Source: Candidatus Methylomirabilota bacterium (GTDB lineage: Bacteria > Methylomirabilota > Methylomirabilia > Methylomirabilales > 2-02-FULL-66-22). Taken from it: 47,065 nucleotides of DNA. How positions within the stretch are numbered: the first letter of the stretch is position 1; each line of letters begins with the position of its first letter. The notes beneath the pieces are model-generated. The model searched no databases. It saw nothing but the letters and a program-made list of their open reading frames with translations, and was not told the DNA's origin. Shown piece after piece: positions 24,710-34,330 of the stretch. The translations under genes were made by a program, and so were the position numbers. The stretch lies in assembly GCA_016209735.1 (NCBI GenBank), contig JACQVN010000013.1:1-47065 (forward strand), in the 5' to 3' direction.

Positions 24710-25420
24710 ATGACCGAGCCTGCGGTAGTCCGGCCCTTGGACGATCATCGCTCGCTCCGCGAGCGGATTGCGGCCCGTCTGCGGCAAGCCATCATCACCG
24801 GGGACCTCCCGCCCAAGACGCGCCTGGTCGAGCCCGAGCTCGCCCGACAGCTCAACGTGAGCCGAACTCCCCTGCGCGAAGCCATCCGGCAACTGGAGGC
24901 GGAGGGGTTTGTGGTCACGGTGCCGCGCGGAGGCGCCTTCGTCCGCGAGACGACGCCGCGGGATGTGGAGGACCTCTACCCCATCCGGGCGGTCATCGAG
25001 GGCTTGGCGGCTCGCCAGGCGGCGGGGAATCCGGATCCCGCCAAGCGGGAGCTCCTGCAGGGCATTCTTGCGGAGCTGGCCCACCTGACCGCGGACTCCC
25101 GGCAGTACCACGAGGTCTCGGGGCGGTTTCACGACGCCATCGTCGAGCTGTCCGGGAACCGGCAGTTGCGGGCCATTTACCAGGGCCTGACCCAGCACGT
25201 GGCCCGCATGCGGACGCTTACCCTGGCGGCCCGGGGACGGCCCGGGGTGTCGCTGCAGGAACACCGGCGCATCGTCGCCGCGATCCTCCGTGGGCGAGGG
25301 GCGGAGGCGGAGCGAGCCATGCGGGAGCATATCGAGGGGGCACACGGCGTGCTGCGGGAGAGGGTGCAGAGGTCGGCCGGGAGCCCGGCCAGGAAAAGAG
25401 GGGACCAGGGGGAATCCTGA
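24710..25420 (+). CDS. FadR-type GntR transcriptional regulator (second)
   Basis: The 236-residue regulator has a winged HTH (RLRQAIITGDLPPKTRLVEPELARQLNVSRTPLREAIRQLEAEGFVVTVPRGGAFV) and an FCD domain with metal-site positions (FHDAIVELSGN, EHRRIVAAILRG). It is 14 bp ahead of the MmgE/PrpD gene and is probably cotranscribed with it and the TctCBA transporter. It probably represses this operon and perhaps the divergent FAD/ABC genes. The ATG at 24710 has GAGG upstream. Confidence 0.93.
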   Translation: MTEPAVVRPLDDHRSLRERIAARLRQAIITGDLPPKTRLVEPELARQLNVSRTPLREAIRQLEAEGFVVTVPRGGAFVRETTPRDVEDLYPIRAVIEGLAARQAAGNPDPAKRELLQGILAELAHLTADSRQYHEVSGRFHDAIVELSGNRQLRAIYQGLTQHVARMRTLTLAARGRPGVSLQEHRRIVAAILRGRGAEAERAMREHIEGAHGVLRERVQRSAGSPARKRGDQGES

Positions 25421-25434
25421 CAGAGGAGGGCGCG

Positions 25435-26931
25435 ATGCCGATGGAGACGACGGGCGCGGGATCGCTCACGGGGTATGTGGCGGAGTTCATCGCGGGCACG
25501 CGATTCGCCGATATTCCCGGAAGCGTTGTGGAACTCGGCAAGAAATCCATCCTGGACGGACTGGGCCTGGCCCTGGCCGGCGCCGTGGCCAAGAGCGGAG
25601 ACTTGCTCCGCCGCCACCTGCGGGGGCTGGGGCTCACGCAACGGGCGGCGACCGTCCTCGGCACGGCCATGCGCATGCCCGCCCGGTTCGCGGCCTTCGC
25701 CAACGGCACGGCCGTGCACGCCGACGACTACGACGACACGCAGCTCGCGGTGGCCAGGGACCGTGTGTACGGCCTGCTCACCCACCCCACGGCTCCCGCG
25801 CTCCCCTCCGCCCTGGCCGTGGCGGAGCGGGACCGCCGGTCGGGGCGGGACTTCCTCACCGCCTACCACGTGGGCGCGGAAGTGGAGTGCAAGATCGCCG
25901 AGGCCATCAACCCCCGCCATTACCAGCACGGGTTCCACTCCACGGCGACCTGCGGGACGCTGGGCGCGGCGGCGGGTGTGGCCAACCTGCTGGGATTCAC
26001 ACCCGACCAGGCCCGGACCTGCCTGGGGATCGCCGGCAGCCTGGCGGCGGGCCTGCGGGAGAACTTCGGCACCATGATGAAACCGTTCCACGCGGGGCGC
26101 GCGGCCGAGGGCGGCGTGATCGCCGCGGAGTTCGCACAGCTTGGCTTCACCGCCACGCCCATTGTCCTGGAGGCCGGCCGGGGCTTCTTCCGCGCGGCGG
26201 GCGGCGGCTACGACGAGGCGGCCGTCCTCGGCAAGCTGGGGAAGCCCTGGACCTTTGCCGACCCCGGCGTCTCCATCAAGCCGCACCCCTCCGGATCGCT
26301 CACCCACCCCGGCATGACCAAGATGCTGGAGCTGATCCGGACGCACGACATCAGGCCGGAGCAGGTGGTGTCCGTGAAGGTCGGCACCAATCAGAACATG
26401 CCCAACGCCCTGATTCACCACCGGCCCGCCACGGAGCTAGAGGCCAAGTTCAGCATGGAGTTCTGCATGGCCATCCTGCTCCTCGAGCGCCGGGGGGGGC
26501 TCAACGAATTCACCGACGAGATCGTGAATCGTCCCGATGTCCAGGCCATGATCGCCAAGGTGGACTTCGGCGTCCACCCCGAGGCGGAAGCGGAGGGCTA
26601 CGCCAAGATGACCACCATCCTCGAGATCGCCCTCACCGACGGCCGGGTGATCCGCGACCGGGCCGACTTCGGCAAGGGGAGCCCGGCCATTCCCATGAGC
26701 TACGACGAGGTGGCGGACAAGTTCCGGGAGTGCGCGGTCTACAGTCGCTGGCCGAAGAGCAAGGCCGAGGAGGTGGTCGCCCTGGTCCGGACGCTGGAAG
26801 CGGTGCGGGACGTTCGGGAGCTGACGGCGCTGCTGGCCCGGGCGAAGCCGCCCGCCCGCACACCCCGCCAGAAACCGGTACGCCGCGCCGGGAAGGCAAA
26901 AGGGGCGGCCTCGCGGAGACGAACTCGATGA
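25435..26931 (+). CDS. MmgE/PrpD family protein
   Basis: The 498-residue protein belongs to the MmgE/PrpD family, which includes 2-methylcitrate dehydratase and immune-responsive gene 1 (cis-aconitate decarboxylase). Family landmarks are KSILDGLGLALAGA, GTAVHADDYDDTQ, HPTAPALPSALAVAE, GFHSTATCGTLGAAAGVA and KPFHAGRAAEGGVIAAEFA. The C-terminal about 30 residues are a basic Pro/Arg-rich tail of unknown role. It sits between the GntR regulator and the tricarboxylate transporter, so it likely dehydrates or isomerises a hydroxy-di- or tricarboxylate. The ATG at 25435 follows GAGGAGGG. The exact reaction is unknown. Confidence 0.9.
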   Translation: MPMETTGAGSLTGYVAEFIAGTRFADIPGSVVELGKKSILDGLGLALAGAVAKSGDLLRRHLRGLGLTQRAATVLGTAMRMPARFAAFANGTAVHADDYDDTQLAVARDRVYGLLTHPTAPALPSALAVAERDRRSGRDFLTAYHVGAEVECKIAEAINPRHYQHGFHSTATCGTLGAAAGVANLLGFTPDQARTCLGIAGSLAAGLRENFGTMMKPFHAGRAAEGGVIAAEFAQLGFTATPIVLEAGRGFFRAAGGGYDEAAVLGKLGKPWTFADPGVSIKPHPSGSLTHPGMTKMLELIRTHDIRPEQVVSVKVGTNQNMPNALIHHRPATELEAKFSMEFCMAILLLERRGGLNEFTDEIVNRPDVQAMIAKVDFGVHPEAEAEGYAKMTTILEIALTDGRVIRDRADFGKGSPAIPMSYDEVADKFRECAVYSRWPKSKAEEVVALVRTLEAVRDVRELTALLARAKPPARTPRQKPVRRAGKAKGAASRRRTR

Positions 26932-26989
26932 TGCGCAGGTTCCTCATCGAAACGTTGTCTCACCGTGGCGTTTCAACAGGAGGTCAGCC

Positions 26990-27964
26990 ATGAAGACGAG
27001 CGTGCGGAGACTGGCGGTAGCGTTGGGGGTCTTGGGACTGGCATTGGCCATGGCGGTCGGAGTCGGCGCCGCCGGATTTCCCGAGAAGCCCATCCAGTTG
27101 ATCGTCCACGCCGCGGCGGGCGGGGGCAGCGACATCTTCGCCCGCACCCTGGCGGCGGCCAACGACAAGGAGAAGTTCTTCCCGCAGCCCATCGTGGTGG
27201 AGAACAAGCCGGGCGGCAGCGGCGCCATCGCCTTCGCCTACGTGGCGGGCAAGAAGGGCGATCCCTACTTCTTGCTGACGGCGGTGACCAGCCTCATCAC
27301 CACGCCCATGATGCGCAAGGCTCCGTACGGCCTCAAGGACTTCACCCCCATCGCCAACTTCGCCGTCGACGAGTACATGCTGATGGTGAAGGCAGACTCC
27401 AGGTTCAAGACCATGAAGGATGTGATCGCCTTCGCCAAGGCCAATCCCAAGAAGGTGACCGTGGGCGGGACCCAGTTGGGGTCGTCGGATTCCGTCTGCG
27501 CCTACCTGATCGAGCAGCAGGCGGGGATCCAGTTGAACTACGTCGTCTTCAACAGCGGCGGCGAGGTGAACGCCGCCCTCCTGGGCGGCCACGTCGACCT
27601 GGCGGTCTCCAACCCGGGCGAGGCCCTGGAACTCGCCAAGGCCAAGAAGATCCGGAACCTGGGCGTCTACTCGGAGCAGCGACTGGCCGGCGCCCCCGAC
27701 GTTCCCACCATGAGGGAGCAGGGCCTGGACGCCCTCTACGTCCAGAACCGCGGCTTGGTCGCCCCCGGCGGAATCCCGGCGGACGCCCGGAAGGTCCTGG
27801 AGGCGGGACTCCAGAAGTACACCCAGGGCGCGACCTTCAAGAAGTACATGGACGACAACATGCTGTCCGTGGCGTGGATGGACGGCCCGAGCTTCGGCGC
27901 ATGGCTTGAGAAGGAGCATGGCCGATACCAGCAGATCCTCAAGGTCATGGGGCTGCTGAAGTAG
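26990..27964 (+). CDS. tctC: Tripartite tricarboxylate transporter binding protein (TctC)
   Basis: The 324-residue periplasmic binding protein of a TTT importer has a signal peptide (LAVALGVLGLALAMAVGVGAAG) and then FPEKPIQLIVHAAAGGGSDIFAR, the standard Bug/TctC beginning, and VVENKPGGSGAIAFAYVA. It captures a carboxylate for TctB-TctA. It has an ideal AGGAGG ribosome site 6 bp before the ATG. It lies 58 bp after the MmgE/PrpD gene. Confidence 0.95.
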   Translation: MKTSVRRLAVALGVLGLALAMAVGVGAAGFPEKPIQLIVHAAAGGGSDIFARTLAAANDKEKFFPQPIVVENKPGGSGAIAFAYVAGKKGDPYFLLTAVTSLITTPMMRKAPYGLKDFTPIANFAVDEYMLMVKADSRFKTMKDVIAFAKANPKKVTVGGTQLGSSDSVCAYLIEQQAGIQLNYVVFNSGGEVNAALLGGHVDLAVSNPGEALELAKAKKIRNLGVYSEQRLAGAPDVPTMREQGLDALYVQNRGLVAPGGIPADARKVLEAGLQKYTQGATFKKYMDDNMLSVAWMDGPSFGAWLEKEHGRYQQILKVMGLLK

Positions 27965-28169
27965 TCGCCCCGCCTCCCCGGGCGGCGCCTCCGCCCGGGG
28001 AGGCGGAAGCGGCCGCCCGATCCGCAGAATTCGCAACCACTTTCGTGAAGCGTCAGGGGTCAGTGCTCGGCGGAGCAACTTCTGTGAGGTATTCATCGGC
28101 CGCATAACTCCTGGGGCCCGGATGCGCCGCCTCAATGGCGGCCAGCGGCACGGAGGGAAACGGTACGGC

Positions 28170-28625
28170 ATGCGACGCGCGGATCAGATCACGGCGATTG
28201 TACTGTTTGTCGGTTCGCTGGTGCTCATGCGGGAGTCGCGAAAGCTCCCGCCCAGCGGGACCTTCGGCCCGGGCCCCGAGTTTCTTCCCTTCTGGCTCGG
28301 GATCCTCATGGCGGCCCTGGCGGTGACGCTCTTCCTCCAGGCCCGGCGGCGGGCCCCGGCGGCAGAGGCCCGGGTCTTTCCGCGGCTTCGGGCCCTGCTG
28401 CCCATCGGGGCGACCCTGGCGGGGCTGGCGGCGTACATCTCGCTCGTGGAGATCCTGGGCTTCCTCCTGGCGACGGGGCTCCTCACGGCATTCCTGCTGG
28501 GGGTGGTGGAGCGGGAGCGGTGGGCCGTGACGCTCGTGGTGGCCGTGGCGAACTCCGTCATCCTGCAGACGGTCTTCCGCACACTCCTGGGCGTCAGCCT
28601 GCCCAAGGGGTTCCTGGGATTTTAG
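28170..28625 (+). CDS. tctB: Tripartite tricarboxylate transporter small subunit (TctB)
   Basis: The 151-residue membrane protein has four hydrophobic segments and the typical GPGPEFLPFWLGILMAALA after the first helix. It assists TctA. I chose the ATG at 28170 (MRRADQITAIVLF), with GGAGGG upstream at long spacing; an upstream in-frame ATG at 28122 adds a non-homologous leader. The tctC-tctB gap (205 bp) is unusually long for the operon and has a G+C-rich palindrome near 27976-28008. Confidence 0.9.
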   Translation: MRRADQITAIVLFVGSLVLMRESRKLPPSGTFGPGPEFLPFWLGILMAALAVTLFLQARRRAPAAEARVFPRLRALLPIGATLAGLAAYISLVEILGFLLATGLLTAFLLGVVERERWAVTLVVAVANSVILQTVFRTLLGVSLPKGFLGF

Positions 28626-28646
28626 GCGGCTCGGAGGAGGCCTCCC

Positions 28647-30161
28647 GTGGACATCTACGCCTCGCTGCTGCATGGCTTCCAGGTGGCGCTCTCCCCCCAG
28701 AACCTTCTCTTCTGCCTGATCGGGGTGACCCTCGGCACCCTCATCGGCGTCCTGCCCGGCATCGGGCCGACCACCGGCGTGGCCATCCTGATCCCCGTGA
28801 CCTTCGGCCTGAACGCCACCACGGCCGTCATCACCATGGCGGGGGTCTACTACGGGGCCATGTACGGGGGATCGACGACGTCGATCCTGATCAACGTGCC
28901 GGGCGAGTCCGCCTCGGTCATGACTACCCTGGACGGCTACCAGATGGCCAAGCAGGGCCGGGCCGGGGTGGCCCTGGGCATGGCGGCCATCTCCTCCTTC
29001 ATCGCGGGGACGTTTGCCATCGTGATGCTGAGCCTCATCGCGCCGCCCCTGGCGAATTTCGCCCTCGCCTTCGGTCCGCCCGAGTACTTCGCCCTGACGT
29101 TCATGGGGTTGACCATGGTGACCAGCCTCTCGGGGGAGTCCCTGCTGAAGGGAATCATGAGCGGTGTCTTCGGGCTCATCATCGCCTGCGTGGGGGTGGA
29201 CGCCATCAGCGGTGCCGAGCGGTTCACCCTGGGCAACATCTACCTCCTGGACGGCTTCGGGTTCATCGGCGTGGCGGTGGGGCTGTTCGCGGTGGCCGAG
29301 GTGTTCGTGAACCTGGAAAAGGCGGAAGAACAGGTGTTCGTCAAGACCGAACTGAAGCTGAAGAGCCTCTTCCCGAACCGCCAGGACTGGAAGGACTCCC
29401 TCCTGCCCATCGGCCGAAGCTCCCTCCTCGGCTTCTTCGTGGGGGTCCTGCCGGGCGCCGGGGCCACCATCGCCTCCTTCATGGCCTACGCGCTGGAGAA
29501 GAAGCTGAGCCGGCATCCGGAGAAGTTTGGCACCGGTGCCATCGAGGGGGTGGCCGCGCCCGAAGGGGCCAACAACGCTGCGGCGGGCGGCGCCATGGTG
29601 CCGCTCCTCACCCTGGGGATCCCCGGATCGGGCACCACGGCGGTGCTCCTGGGGGCATTCTTGATCCACGGCCTCAAGCCCGGGCCGCTCCTGTTCCAGA
29701 GCAGCCCGGACTTCGTCTGGGGTGTCATTGCCAGCATGTACATCGGCAACGTCTTGCTCCTGATCCTGAACCTGCCTCTTGTGGGATTGTGGGCTAGCCT
29801 GCTGCGGGTGCCGTACACGATTCTGATGCCGCTCATCGTCACCATCTCGGCAGTGGGCGTCTTCGCCACCGACAACAACATCTTCGACATGTGGGTGATG
29901 TTCGGCTTCGGCGTCATCGGCTACCTCATGCGGAAGCTGGAGTTTCCCGCGGCGCCGGCGGTCCTGGGGCTGGTCCTGGGCCCCCTGGTGGAGCGATCGC
30001 TCCGCCAGTCGCTGACCATTTCCCACGGCGACCTCTCCATCTTCGTCACCCGGCCCATCTCCGCGGTGCTGATCGCCTTCGCCTTCCTCTCGCTCCTGGC
30101 CCCGGTGGTGCGGGCCGTCTGGCAGACGTCAAGGGAGCGACGAGGGGAGGCGCATTCCTGA
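28647..30161 (+). CDS. tctA: Tripartite tricarboxylate transporter large subunit (TctA)
   Basis: The 504-residue membrane transporter has the conserved TctA features GTLIGVLPGIGPTTGVAILIP, YYGAMYGGSTTSILINVPGE and LGIPGSGTTAVLLGAFL. It carries out ion-coupled uptake of the TctC-bound carboxylate. It starts with GTG at 28647 behind GGAGGAGG. It overlaps no gene but is tightly placed after tctB (21-bp gap). Confidence 0.96.
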   Translation: MDIYASLLHGFQVALSPQNLLFCLIGVTLGTLIGVLPGIGPTTGVAILIPVTFGLNATTAVITMAGVYYGAMYGGSTTSILINVPGESASVMTTLDGYQMAKQGRAGVALGMAAISSFIAGTFAIVMLSLIAPPLANFALAFGPPEYFALTFMGLTMVTSLSGESLLKGIMSGVFGLIIACVGVDAISGAERFTLGNIYLLDGFGFIGVAVGLFAVAEVFVNLEKAEEQVFVKTELKLKSLFPNRQDWKDSLLPIGRSSLLGFFVGVLPGAGATIASFMAYALEKKLSRHPEKFGTGAIEGVAAPEGANNAAAGGAMVPLLTLGIPGSGTTAVLLGAFLIHGLKPGPLLFQSSPDFVWGVIASMYIGNVLLLILNLPLVGLWASLLRVPYTILMPLIVTISAVGVFATDNNIFDMWVMFGFGVIGYLMRKLEFPAAPAVLGLVLGPLVERSLRQSLTISHGDLSIFVTRPISAVLIAFAFLSLLAPVVRAVWQTSRERRGEAHS

Positions 30162-30192
30162 GTTACCCTGTTCCCTGGACGGAGGACATGAG

Positions 30193-31167
30193 ATGCAGAT
30201 TGCGGGAATCATCGAGGGAGCGCGGAAGGTCGTCCGCGTCCTGGCGCGGGTCAAGCCGGGGGAGAAGGTGGCCATCGTGGCGGATACGGAGACCATGACC
30301 GTCGCCGAGGCCTTGGCCGTGGCGGCGCTGGAGCTCACGCCGGAAGTCGTGACCACGGTGATGCGGCCGGTCGAGGTGGACGGGGGGGAGCCACCGGCCC
30401 TCGTGGCGGCGGCGCTCCTGGCGGCCGACGTCGGCCTGCTCCCCGTGAGCTACTCCATCAGCCATTCGGTGGCGAGCCGCAAGGCCCTGGAGAAGGGAAC
30501 GCGGCTCCTGTCACTGCCGGCGATCACGCCGGACCAACTGGTCCGGGGCGGCGCCGAGGCCGACTTCGAGGCGGCCTCGCCCCGGGTGCGGAAGATGGCG
30601 GAGCTGCTGGGAAAGGCCTCCGCGGCCCACCTGACCACGCCCAAGGGGACCGACTGCCGCTTCCATCTCTCCGGCCGACCGGGGAACGCCCACGATTGCA
30701 TCCTGGACCGGCCGGGAAAATTCTCCGCCTTCCCCAACATCGAGGCCAACACATCCCCCGTGGAAGGGAGCGCCGAGGGTGTGATCGTCTTCGACGGCAG
30801 CATCCCCAATCTGCGCATCGGACCGCTGCGAAACCCGGTGATCTGCTCGGTGCAGCAGGGAAACATCGTGAAGGTGGAGGGAGGGCCCGAGGCCGATATG
30901 ATCCGCAAGGTTTGGGCCGAGATGGGCGACGCGGCAGTCTACAACGTTGCTCAGTTGGCCATCGGCCTCAACCCCGCCATCCACATGCTGACCGGGGTGT
31001 GGGCGCAAGATCACGGGGCCTTCGGCACCGTCCACATCGGCATCGGGACCAGCGCCAACCTGGGGGGCACCACCAAGGCCGCCTGCCACTTCGACGGCAT
31101 GATGTACCGCCCGACCCTGACGCTGGACGACCGGATCGTCCTGGAGAACGGCGAGGTCAAGATCTAG
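30193..31167 (+). CDS. M29 aminopeptidase-like / NicX-like metalloenzyme
   Basis: The 324-residue protein resembles the M29 aminopeptidase family, which also contains the iron enzyme NicX (2,5-dihydroxypyridine dioxygenase). The C-terminal part has the metal-site pattern AIGLNPAIH, FGTVHIGIG (H281), GGTTKAACHFDGMMYRP (H299, D301) and a buried acidic segment EANTSPVEGS (E184, E191). It ends the GntR-PrpD-TctCBA series, 31 bp after tctA. That context fits a catabolic enzyme, perhaps ring cleavage or amide/peptide hydrolysis, better than general peptide turnover. Peptidase or dioxygenase cannot be decided from sequence alone. Confidence 0.75.
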   Translation: MQIAGIIEGARKVVRVLARVKPGEKVAIVADTETMTVAEALAVAALELTPEVVTTVMRPVEVDGGEPPALVAAALLAADVGLLPVSYSISHSVASRKALEKGTRLLSLPAITPDQLVRGGAEADFEAASPRVRKMAELLGKASAAHLTTPKGTDCRFHLSGRPGNAHDCILDRPGKFSAFPNIEANTSPVEGSAEGVIVFDGSIPNLRIGPLRNPVICSVQQGNIVKVEGGPEADMIRKVWAEMGDAAVYNVAQLAIGLNPAIHMLTGVWAQDHGAFGTVHIGIGTSANLGGTTKAACHFDGMMYRPTLTLDDRIVLENGEVKI

Positions 31168-31287
31168 CCCCCATCCGAACAACTCTCTTCACCGCCAAGG
31201 TCACCCCGCCGGAAGCGGCGGGTACCCGGGGGAACGGAGACGGCACCGGGGGCCAGGCCAGAAGCCCGCTCCCCCCCATGAGCTATG

Positions 31288-31768
31288 AGCCAAGAGCCTG
31301 AGGCGTATACCGGGGGGCCGATGGACCCTTGGCCACAAGACGCACAAGAATCACAAGGGGTACGGAGTCCCCAACTCACGCGGGATCACGGATCTGAGCC
31401 CAGGAACTCCTTGTGCCTTTTGTGCTTCTTGTGGCTGATCCCGGTTCCGGCGATACCTTGGCGTTCCGGGTGCCCAACCGGGGACCCTTTGGGTGCGTTG
31501 GGTGATCTTGGCGGTTCAGGGATCTCGCTTTGGGGCTACCGGGCGCCGGCGTAGTACTCCGGTCCAAGAGCCAAGAGCCTGAGGCGGACACCGGGGGCCC
31601 GATGGACCCTTGGCCACAAGACGCACAAGAATCACAAGGGGTACGGTGTCATCAACTCACGCGGGATCACGGATCTGAGCCCAGGAACTCCTTGTGCCTT
31701 TTGTGCTTCTTGTGGCCAATCGGTGTGCCGCGGTGCCGTGGGGCTACCGTGCGCTGGCGTAGTACTCT
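31288..31768. repeat. Imperfect tandem duplication carrying the tail of the ABC permease gene
   Basis: Copy A (31288-31560) and copy B (31569-31768) share AGCCAAGAGCCTGAGGCG, the CACAAG-iteron inverted repeat with centre ACTCACGCGGGATCACGGAT, and GGGGCTACCG followed by GGCGTAGTACTC. The last block in copy B is the end of the permease gene; in copy A it encodes EYYAGAR and stop on the minus strand. Copy A has about 70 extra bp of a GGGTGCGTTGGGTGATCTTG repeat. The whole 31168-31743 spacer has no gene. Confidence 0.85.
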
Positions 31769-32496
31769 ACGCGGCGCTCGAGGTAGGCGATGGACTCGGA
31801 CACGAGGAAGGCGAAGGCGAAGACGAGGATGACGAGGGCCCAGAACTCTTCCATCAGGAAATGCTTGGAATACAGCTCGAACAGCTCCCCCACGCCGATG
31901 ATGGAGATCAGGAGCTGCCCGATCACGACCCCCTTCACCCCGCGGATCGCCGCCAGACGGATTCCGGCCAGCATCTCGGGGAGGGCGCTCCAGACGAGGA
32001 CCTTGGTGTACACCTGGTAGTTCCGGGCGCCGAAGGCGCGGGCCATCTCGATCAGCGACCGGTCCGCCTTCCGGATCCCCACCTCGGTGTCGAGAATGAT
32101 GACGAAGACCGCGAAGAGGAAGACCGTCGCCACCACCGTCGTCTCGCCGATGCCCAGCACCCCCATCAGGACGGGGACCAGGGCGGAGATGGGCGCACTG
32201 ACGAACACGTTCACCCAGGTGCCGAGGATCCGGCCGAGGGTCTCGACCCGGGCCAGCAGGATCCCCAGCGTGATGCCCACGCAGATTGCCATCGCCATGC
32301 CCAGGGCGAAGGAGCGCAGGGAGATCTCCACCGCCAGGTGAAACTTCTCGGTGGGGAGGATGGTCATCCCCGCCGCGACGACCCGGGACAGCGGCGGGAA
32401 GATGCTGGAGACGCCCACCCGGCCCGCCAGCTCCCAGACCGCACACCAGACCAGGAGGGAAGCGCCGATGGGGATCCGCTTGCCGAACAGCCGCAT
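31744..32496 (-). CDS. NitT/TauT-type ABC transporter permease (1)
   Basis: The 250-residue membrane subunit is of the SsuC/TauC type, with about six hydrophobic segments and the ATPase-docking loop IEMARAFGARNYQVYTKVLVWSALPEMLAGIRLAAIRGVKGVVIGQLL. The ATG at 32496 follows GGGAGGA. The open frame continues far upstream but only as the shadow of the ATPase gene. It is 293 bp downstream of the ATPase gene. A second, distinct permease precedes the ATPase, so the importer may use two different permease subunits. Confidence 0.92.
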   Translation of the reverse strand: MRLFGKRIPIGASLLVWCAVWELAGRVGVSSIFPPLSRVVAAGMTILPTEKFHLAVEISLRSFALGMAMAICVGITLGILLARVETLGRILGTWVNVFVSAPISALVPVLMGVLGIGETTVVATVFLFAVFVIILDTEVGIRKADRSLIEMARAFGARNYQVYTKVLVWSALPEMLAGIRLAAIRGVKGVVIGQLLISIIGVGELFELYSKHFLMEEFWALVILVFAFAFLVSESIAYLERRVEYYASAR

Positions 32497-32582
32497 GGGG
32501 TCCTCCCGTCGTTCGCGTTCAGGCCACATTCGAGGGGCGGCCAGGGGCTCCCGAAGCGCCGCGCCACACCCATCCTCCGGAT

Positions 32583-32668
32583 GGGTACCCGGCGAGCCCG
32601 TCGCCGGCGGGGTACCCCGTGCGTCATTTCCCTGCACGGGGTCGGGCCGCCGTTCTGTGGCGGCCGAC
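32583..32668. repeat. Three consecutive hairpins between ATPase and permease genes
   Basis: Hairpin 1 pairs GGGTACCCGGCG with CGCC-GG-GGGTACCC (32583-32617, bulged). Hairpin 2 pairs CCCCGTGC with GCACGGGG (32615-32641). Hairpin 3 pairs GTCGG-GCCGCC with GGCGGC-CGAC (32641-32668). They abut one another in a 293-bp spacer with no gene. Confidence 0.75.
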
Positions 32669-32789
32669 CCGGTGTAAGGGCGAGCCGGCATCGGGTACCC
32701 GCCCGAAGGGAAGGGTGCAGGCGCCAGGCATCGAAGGGAGGCCCTGGCCGCCCCGGCGATTGGCAGGCTGCCTGAACGGTTACCTCCCG

Positions 32790-33557
<768 letters not shown>

Positions 33558-33559
33558 TC

Positions 33560-34330
33560 TCAGGACCCTCGCGATTCGGGGGGAAACAGCCTCCGCTCGA
33601 GCCGCTCCAGCGCATGGATGGTCACGGCGGCGATCAGGATGATGGACCCCACCGCGGCGAACATCTCGGGGAAGTCGGCCACCGAGCTGTGGTAGGTGAT
33701 CAGATCGCCGATGCCGGTCGGCGTGATCAGGAGCTCCGCGATCACCACCCCGATGAAGCCCATGGCCAGGCCGAGCCGAAGCCCGGCGAAGATCATGGCC
33801 GCGGCATGGGGGAGGATGATCTTCACCACCACCTGCGTTCTCGTTCCCAGGAAGGCGCGACACATCTGGATCAGTGAGGAATTCGTGTTCCGAATTCCTT
33901 TGTAGGAGTTCATCACGATGACCGGGGCCGCCAGCACGACCACCGCCAGGACCTTGGAGGTGAGCCCGATCCCGTAGATGTACGTCACCAGGGGAACCAC
34001 GGCGGCCATGGGGGCCGCCTGGAGAATCACGAAGACGGGCACGCTGAGCCACTCCACCGTGCGCGAGAGGCCCATCCAGACCCCGAAGCCGACGCCGACG
34101 ACCCCGCAAATGGCGAAACCGATGATGAGCGGCTGGCTCGTGGACAGATACGCCTTGGCGAGGCTGCCGTCCGCCGCCATGCGCAGGAACGCCATGACGG
34201 TGTCGCTGAAGGGCGGGAAGGCGGCGCTGAGCCGAAAGCGGCCGGCAGCCTCCCACAGGGCAAAGGCGCACGCAAAGGAGAGCAGGAGCCAGAAGACCCG
34301 ATCGCCCCCGGCCCGTCGCGAATTCGCCAC
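33560..34330 (-). CDS. NitT/TauT-type ABC transporter permease (2)
   Basis: The 256-residue membrane subunit has about six hydrophobic segments and the EAA-type loop IQMCRAFLGTRTQVVVKIILPHAAAMIFAGLRLGLAMGFIGVVIAELL. It is only distantly similar to permease 1. I chose GTG at 34330 (GAGG 10 bp upstream), because the frame further upstream to 34402 translates a CGCCAAG-type intergenic repeat. It is followed by the ATPase gene with a 2-bp gap. Confidence 0.88.
   Translation of the reverse strand: MANSRRAGGDRVFWLLLSFACAFALWEAAGRFRLSAAFPPFSDTVMAFLRMAADGSLAKAYLSTSQPLIIGFAICGVVGVGFGVWMGLSRTVEWLSVPVFVILQAAPMAAVVPLVTYIYGIGLTSKVLAVVVLAAPVIVMNSYKGIRNTNSSLIQMCRAFLGTRTQVVVKIILPHAAAMIFAGLRLGLAMGFIGVVIAELLITPTGIGDLITYHSSVADFPEMFAAVGSIILIAAVTIHALERLERRLFPPESRGS

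Noticed and set aside
28053-30026. Minus-strand open frame of 657 codons opposite tctB-tctA
   Set aside because: Antisense shadow; tctA and tctB are unambiguous on the other strand.
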